A program made the translations under genes and the position numbers. The notes beneath the pieces were generated by a model. That model did no database searches. It had not been told where the DNA came from and was given only the letters and a program-made list of their open reading frames with translations. A stretch of DNA of 64,000 nucleotides, taken from Eudromia elegans. Its lineage: Eukaryota > Chordata > Aves > Tinamiformes > Tinamidae. The stretch lies in the NCBI GenBank assembly GCA_003342815.1, contig PTEX01000004.1, positions 682,001 to 746,000 of the forward strand, given 5' to 3'. Each line of letters opens with the position of its first letter. Position 1 is the stretch's first letter. Shown here piece by piece: positions 27,101-39,449 of the stretch.

Positions 27101-28087
27101 TAACACTTGCCATGTCCCATTATATCAGCATGATAGAAGTTAAGAGACCAGGACAACTTCCTTTTCTTTTCAGAGGCTATTTTTGCTGGTGTCTGTGTGA
27201 TTCAGTATTATTGAAGCAATTGTGTCTGTGTAGGTAAAAGCCCTGCGGGGCTTGTTTGCCCCTCTAGCAAGCCATGCAGCCATGTCCTAAAGCAGGGCGC
27301 CAAACTGCCAGCGTGTTTGCCAATGTTGTACAACTGGTCTTTTTGAAATGCTACAAAACAGAACGAGGGACAGAGTACAAGAGGAGAGCACTGCTTGCCA
27401 AATGGCATCTCCTGTCATATGCACACACTGGTCTGGATAGTCACTCGGGTGCAGAAGCAAAAAGCTATTAGCATCAGGACAGGAACAGGCATCCAGTTTC
27501 CCCACCCACCCAGATGGAGGAGAACAGAGCATCTCACTCAACGGTTTTCAGAGGGAAAGGGATACAAAGCTCTGCAAACTGCAACAGCTTTTCAGCTCTT
27601 TAAAAATTATTACATTAAAAAAAAAAAACCCACCAGCTCTTTCTCTCACTTCCTTTTAGTGTCTAGTCCATAAAAAAGTCCAAATCAATTAAAAAAAAAT
27701 CCTGGAGGCGCTTCACAGACAGGCCAGTATAAACGGAGGAAAGCACTCTAGTTAATAAAAAAAGACTTTGCTCTTTCATTCTCTGCAATCCTATAGTATC
27801 TAACATACCAAAAGACAGAGATGCATCAGAGAAAAGAGACTCCGGATTCAAGATGTGTGGTGCAGACATTCCCACTTTTCTTTATAACATTTTAACTTTC
27901 TACAGTGCCCTTGCAATAAGGCAGTAAGAAAACCCAGCACTAACAATGGTGATACTACAATACTAATAGTACTAATTTATCCCGAGGTAGAGCAAGAAGA
28001 GGCCATCAAGTGAGTGGCTGTGCTGCAGTGGGCAGGGAGACGGCAGGCAGAGCACAGAGGAGGCCGTGGTGGGACACGAGCAACACA

Positions 28088-28345
28088 ATGGCACCCAGGA
28101 AGGCAACGCTCGGTTCCTCCGCTAACAATATTCCGTCTGAAGCAGATCACAAAGAAAAGATCCTGAAGGAAAGAGCTGAAGGAAGAGACAGGAAAACACG
28201 GCCTGAAATAAAGTCCCAGAGGGAGGGTGGAAGCAGAGGGGAAGGGATCAAACCACCGACTGGAAGAGCTGGTAGGAAATTCAGTGTTTTCATTCTGTCT
28301 TTGAAGACAAGAGCATTGAGGAATAACGGACCAAAGCTCCAGTAG
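28088..28345 (+). CDS. Candidate small basic open frame, antisense to NRXN3 (unproven)
   Basis: Not a protein I recognise. The frame is 85 codons from the ATG at 28088, which has A at -3 and G at +4, a strong Kozak context. The same frame extends upstream to an ATG at 28010, giving 111 codons. The peptide begins MAPRKATLGSS and is rich in Lys, Arg, Glu and Gly, with a run such as RAEGRDRKTRPEIK. It has no signal peptide or membrane segment. Two AATAAA signals follow 40 and 53 bp after the stop. Local G+C is higher than in the surrounding intron. It could be chance, an old retrocopy or a single-exon antisense transcript. No family match was possible here. Confidence 0.15.
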   Translation: MAPRKATLGSSANNIPSEADHKEKILKERAEGRDRKTRPEIKSQREGGSRGEGIKPPTGRAGRKFSVFILSLKTRALRNNGPKLQ

Positions 28346-28385
28346 AGTCCCTATTGCAAGGTAGTCACTGTTACTGTTGCTACTT

Positions 28386-28404
28386 AATAAAACTGTTTAA
28401 TAAA
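28386..28404 (+). promoter_or_regulatory. Two AATAAA poly(A) signals on the plus strand
   Basis: AATAAA occurs at 28386-28391 and again at 28399-28404, just downstream of the candidate open frame ending at 28345. AATAAA is common by chance in AT-rich DNA. The spacing is what makes this pair worth noting. Confidence 0.3.
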
Positions 28405-28608
28405 GACAAAACTCCAAGACTGTCACAAAGTGCTCTGAAGCATTTTAAGCATCTTGCAAGGAATGTAACTACATCTATCCATTAAATGAAGATCTGAAAT
28501 ACAGCACACCAAAGCAATTCTGGTGCTGAGAATTAATTTGCCACCATGAAGTCATTCCACCCTAAAACAATTTAGCCTGCAGATTACAGGTTGAAATTCC
28601 AGGTGACA

Positions 28609-28636
28609 AAATAAATAAATAAATAAATAAATAAAT
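28609..28636. repeat. (AAAT)7 microsatellite
   Basis: Seven uninterrupted AAAT units on the plus strand, read as AUUU repeats in the NRXN3 pre-mRNA. Confidence 0.95.
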
Positions 28637-29023
28637 TACAGCCTGATTTGAACTGGGGCAAGGAAGCAGGGCTAACAAACCTTCTGCTGCAAGAAACACT
28701 CAGAGATATTTAAAGAACATAAGCAGTTGGAACATCAGTTCTACCATCTGTCTTAAATGGATCATCTCCAGCAAATGGTGCCACCTGACACCATTTTGAG
28801 GCCCTAATTTTGTGTCAACTGTGAAACTAAGAAAAGGGGAGTGAGCTTTCCTAAGACTTAAATAGTAGCTTCAGGATCTGTCGACAGAATTTAGAATGGT
28901 TCTTATCTGCGCTTTTTTCTCCCATCACAGCAAGTTTGTAGGATCAAACAAGACTGCAGTCCGAACAAACAAAAAGGGTATCCATTATTTATAACAGAAA
29001 ATAACATGCTAGACCTATATTGC

Positions 29024-29050
29024 TTTTTTTTTGTGTGTGTGTGTGTGTGT
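29024..29050. repeat. T run plus (TG)n microsatellite
   Basis: About nine T are followed by nine TG units ending at 29050. Confidence 0.93.
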
Positions 29051-30023
29051 CATTACTCTTTTAGTATCTAAGAGCTCTCACAGAAAAGTCTGCATATGAA
29101 GGCAAGACTAAAGAGAAAACAGTAGCAGGGCTGTATGAGCCCTAGGAAAAACAAACAGTAACAGCAATAGAGTTGAAAGTTACCCCTTGTTCTCCCCTGA
29201 AACAGGCTCCAACAGACAAGCTCTACTCACAGAAGCAGGATCTCCATGCTCCTGAGCATGACCAGTTGGACTTCAATGATTACAGCGCTGAGAATGCTAT
29301 TTCTTTGGGAAGCTCTGAATGCTTTCAAGCCACTGCCCCCAAATACGCCTTTGATAAGATGTAGCTGATGATTCCACTAAGGTCTGTGGTCATTTTGCCC
29401 TTTTCTTACAGCAGTTAATTTAAACATAGATTACATTCTCCAGAGTTTAAGCCAGGTGTAAATTGGAGGTGAAAAGTTATCAGCAATGCTCTTTTAAACA
29501 AAGCTTTTCCCTTCATCTTCCCCAGAAGGATAGCTGTGAGAAGCCAGAACACGCGGAAAGAAGGGAGATGACGTCTGACTGATGTGCGCAGTATTAAACT
29601 GTGGAGGTTGCTGTCAAACGAAAAGGTAGCCCACTTTCAAGGAAACTGTTAATACCTAAGTCAAGCCATCCATCTCTTTATGCTGTTAAAGAAAACACAG
29701 AAAGTTCTCATTGCATGCAGGACTAAATCCCGTAAGGGAGATATGCTAAGTACCACACCCTCACACCATGAATTGTAAATATCATGCTCACAGTACGTCT
29801 GCATGTTTCATTGATTTATACGTGCAGATTAACTGCCTAGCTTCTCAAGGGAGGCAGAACATTGCAATTCCTAAGAGCATACAGCAACATCAAGCATCGC
29901 TTTACAACGAGAAATGCTTACACAAGCAGCATAGAACTTGAATACAGCATAAGTCAACCCGCGCATCAAAACACAAACACTTTTTTTCCGGTTTCTCAGC
30001 CATCCTGAGCTACTCCATCCGGA

Positions 30024-30067
30024 AACACATGGCTACTCATTGCACAACACATGGCTACTCATTGCAC
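30024..30067. repeat. 22-bp perfect tandem duplication
   Basis: The unit starting AACACATGGCTAC and ending ATTGCAC is present twice back to back without a mismatch. It is unique-looking sequence, not a microsatellite, so it is a local duplication, probably recent. Confidence 0.93.
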
Positions 30068-30810
30068 TTCCATTTTCTTTAGAAACTGCCCATACAAATA
30101 CAGAACAACATGAACTCTCCCTCCGTTCACCATCACGGACAATCAGGCCATGTCTGAAGCGTCAGCTGTACTTTAGCACAGCATGGAAGAGATGCACACA
30201 ATGACAGACCCTACCAGTAGCACATCACTGATAAATCACTCAGCTATCTACAATAGCAGTTTTTTCAATACCTTCTTTGCACAGATGGAGTTTTGTTCTC
30301 TCTTCAGCTACTGAAGTTTAGACATCTAGTCAAAATTAGTCACCTGAAATCCTTCTACGTTAACAGTAAGTAGGAGCTTTCAGACTACTTTCAGAGGGGA
30401 ATTCATCCAATTTATTTTTTATGGCATGATCTACCTGCTAGAAGTGGTTATTTCTCTTCTCTGGCTATAAATAGAACTTTAGCATGGGTTAAAAAACATT
30501 TAAGATATCAGATGCCTAAAGATAGATAAGCTGAATTCACACTACAACTGAATTCTTTCTTTCAATAATACTTCCTTTTTTTTTTCTTTTTTTCATTCTC
30601 TGGGTCTGTATCAAAAGTAGTATTACAATCTGGTGGGTATTCTGGCCCATTGCTTTCAAAGGAAGATGCAGTATCTCAGAGAACCTAATTCATACAATTC
30701 TCCGCTATCAAATAATGTTAATTACTGACCTCAGGTGGAACCAATCTCATGCTCTCAAACTACTACTATAATTACTATATTGACCTTAAGTTTTGTAACC
30801 AGCTCAAATA

Positions 30811-30837
30811 CATACACACACACATACACACACACAG
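30811..30837. repeat. (CA)n microsatellite, interrupted
   Basis: CA repeats with two CATA interruptions spread over 27 bp. Confidence 0.93.
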
Positions 30838-32189
30838 AGTGACTATACCAATCACATCAAAATGAACAATAATGGGCTAAATGTGTTGGGGAAAAGAATG
30901 CCTGAGTGAAATGGTAGTACTGAGCTTGGGATAGAAAGTTAAGACATAGTTTTTATTCACCAAATGAAAACATGAAAGCAACCAGAGCCTTTTTTTCCAT
31001 TTCCTACTAGCAAGTCTTTGAATCTACTATGTTTTATCTCTTTCAACCATAAACACACATTACAGCATTTGCTCATCTTGTCATCAAAAAAATCCCAGAA
31101 AGATAAAAGTACACAGAATTATTACCTGAATACTTCACTGCGTTATTTTTCTAAACCATAGCTTTCCATTTACTGTCTTACGAGGTTTTGATGCAGTCAG
31201 CATCAAATTCTAGACCTGAAAAGTGAACCTCTTGCGAATCATTTTGGCAAAACTTTCCTAGAAATGACTTTGAAAAGGCAGAGCAAACTTTGGTTAAGCT
31301 TTCTCTTTGTCTTTAGCCGACTTTGAAACCTGGCACCACCTCACGCTTACACACGCCCTCCGCCCTTGCAAAGGGAAGCATACTTAGAGCTAACTTCCTA
31401 CCTCTTGCAGTCTGAAACTTCAGAAATCACCTTCCTAATGTGTGCTTCTAATTAAATTTCAGTCCCTAACCACAGCGGCTGTGATTCATACATACCCTGC
31501 AAGGCTTAGTGTTAATTAACAAGGGCTCTTTAAATTCTCTGAGCCAGGCTGTGGGAGGGAAATAGGCTGTACATGAGACACTAGGATTTCTCAGAGTTGG
31601 TTGTGGGGTGCTGTGATGCCCCTCTGGGAGGAGGCTCAATTACAGTATGCATGCAAACAAGAATGAAAGAGGAGGTGGAGACCTAGGAACAAAAGCCCAC
31701 ACATGGTATTATTGCAAAGCAAATACACAATTACACAGTCTCTCTCATGAATTAGGGATCTGTACTTTCAAAGAGAGACAAAAACGTGCAAGAAAGTTGT
31801 TTCATGCTGCATCGACTGGATGCTCCCTCCTTCCCAGGAAAATTTGCAGAAAGGGTGGGATATAATCAACAGAACCCAGGGGCCTCAGGGCAATGCACAG
31901 ATAATTTCTTAAAGGCTCAAGCTGAGGTATTAGTAAGTACCATTGAGTGCAAATCTCTACAACCCATTTCGAGATTACAAATCTAGGCTGTAAATGAGGA
32001 CCAGTAGCTCTGCAGATTAGGAAATTTAAGATTCTAGGGCTTGTGATCACCAAGCTAAATAAACAAAACTATTCTCTTTTGCACCAGCGCCTGCAGAGTA
32101 GAGACATCAGTAGGCCTACCCAGAATCCCTTTTACACTTTTGTCCTCCAAGAACTTTCACTAAGGGTGAACACAGAACAACCATAAAGC

Positions 32190-32615
32190 CTTTCACAGAC
32201 AGCTTGGGATTGGAAGGGACCTTTCAAGATGATCTGGTCCAGACCCCGGCTCTAAGCAGAGTCAGCTACAGCAGGTAGTCCAGGACCATGTCCAGTTGGG
32301 TTTTGAGGATCTCCGGGGATGGAGACTTCACAGTCTCTCTTTGTTAGAACCTGTTCCAGCGTTAAACCATCCCCACATTAAAAAATTGTTTTATATTCGG
32401 ACAGGGTTCTCTGTGTTTCAGTGTGTGCTCATTGTCTCTCCACCAACGAGGGTCTGGTCCCATCTTCTTTACATTCTCACACCACATATTTCCACACATT
32501 GATGGGATCCTCCTCATCTCTTCTCTCTCACACAATAAACAGCCCCAGCTCTGTCTCTCCTCATCTGAGAAGTGCTGCAGTCCCCTACTCATCTTTGTGG
32601 CTTTTCTAAAACACA
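32190..32615 (-). mobile_element. CR1 LINE fragment (3' UTR and end of ORF2)
   Basis: On the plus strand the element starts with its 3' end: TTTCACAGACAGCTTGGGAT, then TTGGAAGGGACCTTTCAAGA and GATCTGGTCCAGACC, typical of the CR1 tail in reverse complement. It is followed by GGGGATGGAGACTTCACAG, AACCTGTTCCAGCG, and further right AGCCCCAGCTCTGTCTCTCC, the region that codes the ORF2 carboxyl end. About 425 bp remain; the 5' part is missing, as in most CR1 copies. It is diverged by many point changes and cannot move. Confidence 0.9.
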
Positions 32616-33898
32616 GTGTTTATGCCTATTAATAGAAGTGCCATATACAATAAAGAAGATTATTGTAAAGAAACAAGAAAAAAAAATATATCTTGCTCCA
32701 ACCTGCATAGTGCTTCTTTCCTTGAAGTTGGTCTGAAAAGACAGGGATACTCAACTATTTTTGATGACTATTTAAGTACCAGATAATTTGATCACAACTC
32801 TTTCAAGCCATGAGATGTCTTTGCCTCTGCTGAGCCAGTCAGAGCTGAGTACCCCCTTAGCAGGCAGCAAAAGCAAGCTGCTCATGGCACAAAGAAAGAT
32901 CTGAAACTAAAAGTACCATTTTTCAAGACTGACTTCTATTTCATTGAGACACTTGTCGGCTTCTCTCCTCTAATATCTATTGGATTTTAGCATTTGAACC
33001 TACATTAATAAATCTAGAAATGGCGGATATACTGCCACTAGGATCTTTTTTACTAGGAATAATAGCAAGCTGAAGCTAGCATGGAATCAGGACAAACGTA
33101 CTGTGCATACAGGCTGTTGTCAGGCTCTTCCTCCTGCTCCCAGAGCAGAAGTGAAATGACAGCTATCAGCATCTCTTTCTCCGATAATTTTGCTATTAGC
33201 AACTCATCTCCTTCCCCAAGAAGCAATTGTAGGTGGGCTAGTCTGTTATCTTTAATGAGTAAATTATTTCTCAAGTCTTTGAAAGGGGAGAAACAGGCAC
33301 ACACAAAAAAATAATTTCTCTTCCTCAAATTTACTCAGACTGAAACACCCTCACAATCTGACGTCATGAAGAGCTGAATTTTTATGCCAAATAGACTGAA
33401 AGAAGAGTCGAGAAGCTGCATTACTCTAGTAACACATAGAGATGTCAGTCTGCATTGGCTTACAATATGGGACAACACTTAGCAGAGTTGAAAGAGGTCT
33501 GTTTTTGCAGAGCCAAACCTAAAAAGACCCATATTCACATCTCCTATATTCACAAATATGCCTGAAGTTACAGTGCCTGGTTTCTTGTGTTTCTTTTCTT
33601 GTTTAAGAACATTGCTAGGAGACCAAATCAAGTAAAATAAAACCACTCTTACATTAGCGACTTATCTGAGAAGTCTCGGAGGATCTTCTTTGCTCAGACT
33701 GCTAGATTTGTCCTGAAAATATGAATATATTTTGATTTATTCAGACTACAGACTGCACTACAAGATGAGACTGCCATTCTCCAGAATCATGTTACTCTTA
33801 TTGGGTTGCAATGTGAATGCATTCTTCCTCACTGTATTTCCTTTCTGCTTTTACACCACTACAAATCCATTGCCTTTCTAACATTCGTTTATTTGTTT

Positions 33899-33923
33899 AA
33901 AAAAAAAAAAAAAAAAAAAAAAA
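33899..33923. repeat. Poly-A tract (25)
   Basis: Twenty-five A in a row, the longest pure homopolymer in the window. No element that would own it as a tail was recognised on its left side. Confidence 0.95.
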
Positions 33924-34390
33924 GAAGTGTCCCTTAACCCAGTCATTTATTTTAGAGCTACAAGGATTCTGGAAAGAAAGCACAGGTTCAAAAGAAAAGA
34001 AAACTAAATTCAAAGCAGCAGAGAACAAACAATATGAGAAAACCTGCATGGGTTAGAGGTTCTTCTTTGTGCTTCTGATGCTCTGAAAAGCTCTTGGTTT
34101 TAGGCAGCTCAGACAGCACATGATGGGGAAAATGACTTATGGCTTCACTTAAGACTGCTTAGTTTTTCTACACAAGTACAATTTTGCCATTTATAGCATA
34201 TATTAAGGAGATTCATCCCCAGCAATTCCGAGAAAGTACAAGACTATGATGGTAGCAGCATAACCTTGTAAAGCTGACACACAGTACCACAGCTAGCCAT
34301 TCCAGAAAATTATGCAACAGATTTGAGGTTTATGACAAAATGCTCAACTCTTTGGCCGGAGGTGGAGAAGGTTGCTCTACTATAAACTGC

Positions 34391-34400
34391 CGCGTACGCG
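34391..34400. repeat. CpG-dense 10-bp palindrome
   Basis: CGCGTACGCG is its own reverse complement and holds four CpG. Counting its flanks (CTGC on the left, TTCTATCG on the right), five CpG fall within about 20 bp of an otherwise CpG-poor intron. Confidence 0.85.
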
Positions 34401-36500
34401 TTCTATCGCTTCCTTTACAGCCACTAATAGCACATTTCATAGCGCTAGCACTCATTTCAGATAAATTTAAAAACCCTTTAAAATAAACTGTAGCACCCAA
34501 AGTACCGAGCATATTATTCTGCATTCACATGTGCTTCTCTCTCCATAACACTCAGCTAGCAGGACACAAGGATGCTTCTTGGTTTGGAGAGCCTTCCCCT
34601 GTCCTCCCAACCCCTCTTTGGTGCCGCACAACCTCCCCTCTCACAAAGGGAAGTAATATGAGCTTGGGAGCTTTTTATTTGGAGGGACCAACGCTCCGCT
34701 CCCAATGACAAGTGACAGATCAGCAGGAGAGAGCCTCTAGGCAAATGCTCTATATCCCCCAAGATAAAGACAACAAAGAACTGACAGCCCTTCCTATAAC
34801 ACAATTATTTCCACCTTTAGTGCCTTATTAGGGTACCCTATGCCATGTTTCCTCTAACCATTAAGTTTCAAGCATATGACTGTTTGCTAGTCTTCCCCTG
34901 GGGTATGTCTCTCTTATTTTATGTGATCAAACAGCTATTACAGTTACAGAGGAAGACAAGAACATCCCAGATTAGAGAAAACTCTAGAAAAGACTGGAAC
35001 CTGGCCTAGCACTTCTTGGAGGACAGCTGTTGAAATGGTTGCAGTCCTTCTTGCTTTTTGTATTTTTCACTATGTTGAGAAATTAAAAAAGAAAAAAAGC
35101 ATGCCTGAAAAACTGAGAGACCAAAGGCTATGTGTAACATATGATTTGAAATCTTGGCTTCATCACAACACCAAAAGATAATGGAGTTTGGCTTTGTTTC
35201 TGGAATGTGAAAAATCTTGGTATTTATTTGGAGACAACACTGCAGGAACAACATGAAGCACACCTAAGCACAAAGGGCTTCCCACCCCAGGCTGCTAATG
35301 ATACTTCTTCACTCGGACTGCACATGATAACTCTTAGAAGATCCTTATGGCAATATGGTATCAAAATTCATCAGATCAACACCTCCTTACCAGATCATAA
35401 GATGAAAACAAGCAAACTACTACGTGTGAAAACATTAAGAACAAAATATGGGTAGCACTTTTAATCTTCAGTTTTATGATACATTGAGTATAAAGTCAAA
35501 TGGAGTTTGGGTTTCATCCTATTTGCATTTCCTTTTTCTCCTATCAAGCTGTAATAACTTGCAGCTTTATGAAACTACCACTTCTAGAAGACCAAATTCA
35601 TAGACAAAAAATGTAATAATAACTATAATAATACCTTATTTAGGTCTTCAATCAATGTTTCAGCAAGATATTATATCGTGCACTATGTTTGGTACAACCA
35701 CCTTTAAAAAACAAATACTGTCCACTCATAATCTTCAGCTTTAAGGATGTGAAATTCTCAGCAAAACATTCTCTATGGTTACTGATAATTTTAAGGAGAA
35801 TGCAGCCTTTTTCTTCACAGGTTTTGACAAGTCAGTCATCTTGTTTTCTAGTGTAATTTGATGGACTGCAACAGGCACTAGGTAACAGAACTACCTGAGC
35901 TTTCTCCATAGGAACACTGATCCACAAAAGCTCAAGCTCAATTGTTTCTCACTTATAATAGACTTGGAAAGAAAATTTTACATGTATATGCATACAGACA
36001 CAAAAACATACTCTTTGAATTGACACCCACACACTTTGAATTGATACAAGTTTACACTTAGAAGTACCACTCCCCACTTTTCTAGTCCACTCGTATAATT
36101 CTAAATAGGTTTAAAAATGGTTTTAGATTACAATCTCATCTTTCTTGCACATTTTACAAAATTTCAAATAGGTCAGATTATGCTTATAAATGAGCAATTC
36201 AAAGTCTTCTCCCATATTACTCAGGTCCTGTATTTATGTACAGGTTGTTGGAAAATAAATGCCTTTCAGAAACTTCACTGAGAACAAAATTAATCAAAGC
36301 AGTAACTAGATTTTAGCTGAAATTAAAGTTCATTTATTCCACTCTTCTCCTATTCCTCTCCTGTCCCAAGTCTATTATTCTCAGTAAGTATAAGACTTAC
36401 TAGTTTTATAATCTCCTTACTTTCATCCATTATAAGTAACCCACCAAACCAACATAATCTACACAAGTAGCTGTTTACTTCCAGAATCTTCCGGGTACTG

Positions 36501-36516
36501 TTTTTTTTTTTTTTTT
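36501..36516. repeat. Poly-T tract (16)
   Basis: Sixteen T followed by CCCC on the plus strand. Confidence 0.95.
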
Positions 36517-37649
36517 CCCCTCCTCACTCCTAAGACAGGAGAAACTGAGAAAATCATTTGAACGTTCTTTCCTCACAGTGTTACTCAGAGTTTCCTGCGT
36601 ACAAATGAGAGCAGTGCTGTGAAACAGCATTTCTAACAGTGATTTTTGCAATTTGTCACTTAGTTCTTGGCCAGTGACATCTGAATTGGATACAAAAGTC
36701 ACATTTCACTTCTCAGGTGCTGGAAGAAAATCAGCTCTTCTATTGTTTATCAGCTGAAGAATTTTTTTTTCCATTCTTTTTAGTATAGTTACCTGAAAAG
36801 ATGGTCTGTGTCTTCCTTGAATTTAACATCTCTTCACAAGAACAGCTGATCTTTCAAAATAGGATAAAGATCCATGCATAGGTGTATCTCAAATAATTTT
36901 TCCTTCTGTTTAACTAGGTAAATCTTCGAAACACAAGAGCTAACCATATTTCATTACAGCAAATCCTCTTCAGTATTGTAGTTTGCCCAGCCTCTTGATC
37001 ACGCAACCGTCTAAAGTGCTGCATGACACTTTTTTAATCTCAAACTGTGAAAAACCTTACGTGGTTTCTATTATCTCTGGTTATTTCACAGTATTTCCAT
37101 TTCTACTGAATTTGAGGTAGAAATATTCTCCTTCATAGATATAAGCCAGATATATACAAATTTCTCTTACTAGTCAAAGTCCAAGGTACCTAAACCGTTG
37201 TCAGAATAAACACAGACATTTACCAAGTACTTTTACCTTAAACCACAAGGTCAGCAAATATTCCTCTAAAAGATTTATTTGTTCCCAACAGCAAGAGAAT
37301 GCTTCATTAATTGACATGACTAATACTGAGAAATATGGTATAAGAAAACACACAATTAATCGATAAGCATTAGAACAGCCAATAGAAACTGAAAGATTTA
37401 CAGCACCAGTTAGTGTTTATGTTTTGGTTATGTGTCATTTTTCAGGGAAGGTGTCTTAGGATACCTGTAAGTTAACGCCAAAATTATCAAAAATACAATG
37501 AATAACAGTAGAGCAAAACAGAGAAACAAACAAACCATATGAATGCATTAGTTGTGAATTTTAGGAGAAATTTCTTTTTTTTTTTTTCAGAAATCTGCTC
37601 AGTAAGAACCCCCAGGAACCTGCGCCATAGGTCAAAGATGCCCAAAGAC

Positions 37650-38095
37650 ACAGAACCATGCCACCACAGAAAAGTCAAGATTAGAAGGGACCTCGTGATA
37701 TCTATGTACTTTCCCTGATCAGAAAGATTCAACTACAGCAGATTACTCATGGCTGTGTCTAGAGCACTTATGAGTATCTCTGAGGATGGAGATTTCACAG
37801 CTCCTTTGGGCAACCTGTTCTAGTGTCTGACCATCCCTGATCATTTCCCACAGGCAAATATTCTTTTCTTATATTGAAATGAATTTTTCTGTATTTCAAT
37901 TTCTGCCCTCTGCCTCTTGTCCTGTTGCCCAGCAACACTGAGAAGTCTGGCTTGGTCTTTTTTTTTTTTCCCCCTCCTTTGCCCCTATCAGTTATTTCTA
38001 TACATTGATAAGATCACCCTGAAACTTTTTTCTCCAGACTCAACAATAAAAGTTCTTTCAGGCTCTTCTCTACCTATAGTTCCTCCAAAACTCAT
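37650..38095 (-). other. CR1 part: ORF2 carboxyl end and 3' UTR
   Basis: Plus-strand blocks such as GATTAGAAGGGACCTCGTGA, GAGGATGGAGATTTCACAG, CAACCTGTTCTAGTGTCTGA and CTTGTCCTGTTGCCCAGCAA are the usual reverse-complement CR1 tail. The minus-strand reading near 38030-38060 gives SLEKKF and a GDLI-like stretch, matching the end of ORF2. Confidence 0.88.
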
Positions 38096-38320
38096 CCTTG
38101 CCATTCTTGAAGACAGGACTGACATTTTCTTTATTCCAGCTCTCAGGAATCTCTCTTAATCATCATGACCTTTCAAAGATAGCAAAGAGTGATTTTGCAA
38201 TGTCATCGGCTAGCTCCTTCAGCACTCATGAATTCCATTATGTTCCATAGATAACATATTTAAAAATTCTCTAACCTAGTTTTCCTCCACCTGGGGTAAA
38301 TAATTTTTATCCAAACTTCC
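38096..38320 (-). pseudogene. CR1 part: start of reverse transcriptase domain
   Basis: The minus strand reads RVLKELADDIAKSLFAIFE, then IPESWNKENVSPVFKNGK, close to CR1 RVLRELADEVAKPLSIIFE and VPADWKRGNITPIFKKGK. Two in-frame stops lie between the blocks. The catalytic palm region with the ADD motif is missing because of the internal deletion at about 38095. Confidence 0.85.
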
Positions 38321-38520
38321 TCACCTGTCTGAGCGACAAGTCTTATGTGTAAAGACCAAAGTGAAAGCAGTGATTACTTCTGCCTTTCCCATTTTCTTTA
38401 TTATCAGGACCCATTCAGCTACAGGCCCACCCACATTTTCCTTAGCCTTTCTTTCACTGCTGATATCCCTGTAAAAACTCTTCTTGTCCTTCGTGGGTCT
38501 CATTAAACTCAACTCCAAGG
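38321..38520 (-). pseudogene. CR1 part: linker between endonuclease and reverse transcriptase
   Basis: A minus-strand open piece of 65 codons reads KKSFYRDISSERKAKENVGG and continues MGKAEVITAFTLVFTHK. CR1 ORF2 has KKGFYRYVSDKRKTRENVG and MEKAEVLNDFFASVFTGK at this point. The order and spacing agree. Confidence 0.9.
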
Positions 38521-39290
38521 GGGTTTTGTCTTTCCTAATCCCATCAATGTCTGTTTGCAGAGCCTCTCTGTATTCTGCTTAGGTTGCTTCTTCTTTGAGT
38601 TACGAGTTCCTCATTGATACATATAGGCCTTTCTGCTATCTTTGCTTATCTTATTACGTCACGAGGGACCACTCTCGAGTTTAAAAGGAAATAACCCTTG
38701 AATCCCCAACTAGGTCTCCCTCATTTGTATCAGCTCTGGCACATCTCCATGCAGTGGCTCCTCAATCATTTGTGTCTGGAAGTCATCATGAGTGCTCTTC
38801 AGAGACCTCTGGAGTGCTTGCAGCTGTTAGGTTGTTCCTCTAGAAGATTTCAGGGTTGTTAAAAGTCTCCCATGAGGGCCAGGGCCTTAGAAAATGAGGC
38901 TTCCTCCACTTGTCTGAAATGGCCTCATCTACATCTTTCTGAACAGGCATTCTGTAGCAGACACCCAAAACACTGCCCTTGTTCTGACCTCTACTGCTGA
39001 TGCATAAACTCTTACCTGGCACATCACCTATGCTTCAATAGAGTCCCATGCATTCCTCCTGCTGTCTCCTAGGAATGGCCCTTCTTGCTTTGCTCCCTTC
39101 ATGCTGCTCTAGCCCATTCTTCCTGAAAATCCTATATCCATCAATTGCAGCATTCCAATAAACTTACATCCCACCACACTGCTGTGACACCAGCAAGATC
39201 GTAGCTCTGCCATGGTGTATGCACCTATTTCCTCCTGTTTGTTCACTATGCTGTATATATAAGTCCACAGGCATTTCTATGAAGCACCCT
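38521..39290 (-). pseudogene. CR1 part: apurinic endonuclease-like domain of ORF2
   Basis: Minus-strand pieces match in order: YTAYSVNKQEEIGA (CR1 YTNARSMGNKQEE), then IDGYRIFRKNG (CR1 MDGYRLFRKD), then GVCYRMPVQKDVDEA (CR1 GVCYRPPDQEEEVDEA), then a degraded version of the GDFN block. The domain nicks target DNA in live elements; here it is spread over several frames and broken. Confidence 0.88.
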
Positions 39291-39449
39291 GCTATGTTCA
39301 TTTCCTAGAAAATGCAAGAGTTTTCCCCATAATGTTGTCTTCTCAACACTCCTTTATTTGTGTGCACGTGCTTGGAATGGGCTCCCTTCTGCCCTGTTTT
39401 GTTACTGTCAAGGTCTTCTGTGTTCACATCCTACACCCTTTACTTACCA

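Noticed and set aside
28010-28345. Reading the basic open frame as an HMGN or ribosomal protein retrocopy
   Set aside because: Only the MAPRK start and general charge agree; no further motif matches, so no family name is given.
32296-32632. Several overlapping small open frames
   Set aside because: They fall inside the CR1 fragment at 32190-32615 or just run out of it.
33899-33923. Poly-A run as the tail of a processed pseudogene
   Set aside because: No gene-like sequence was recognised upstream and no clear flanking duplication was seen.
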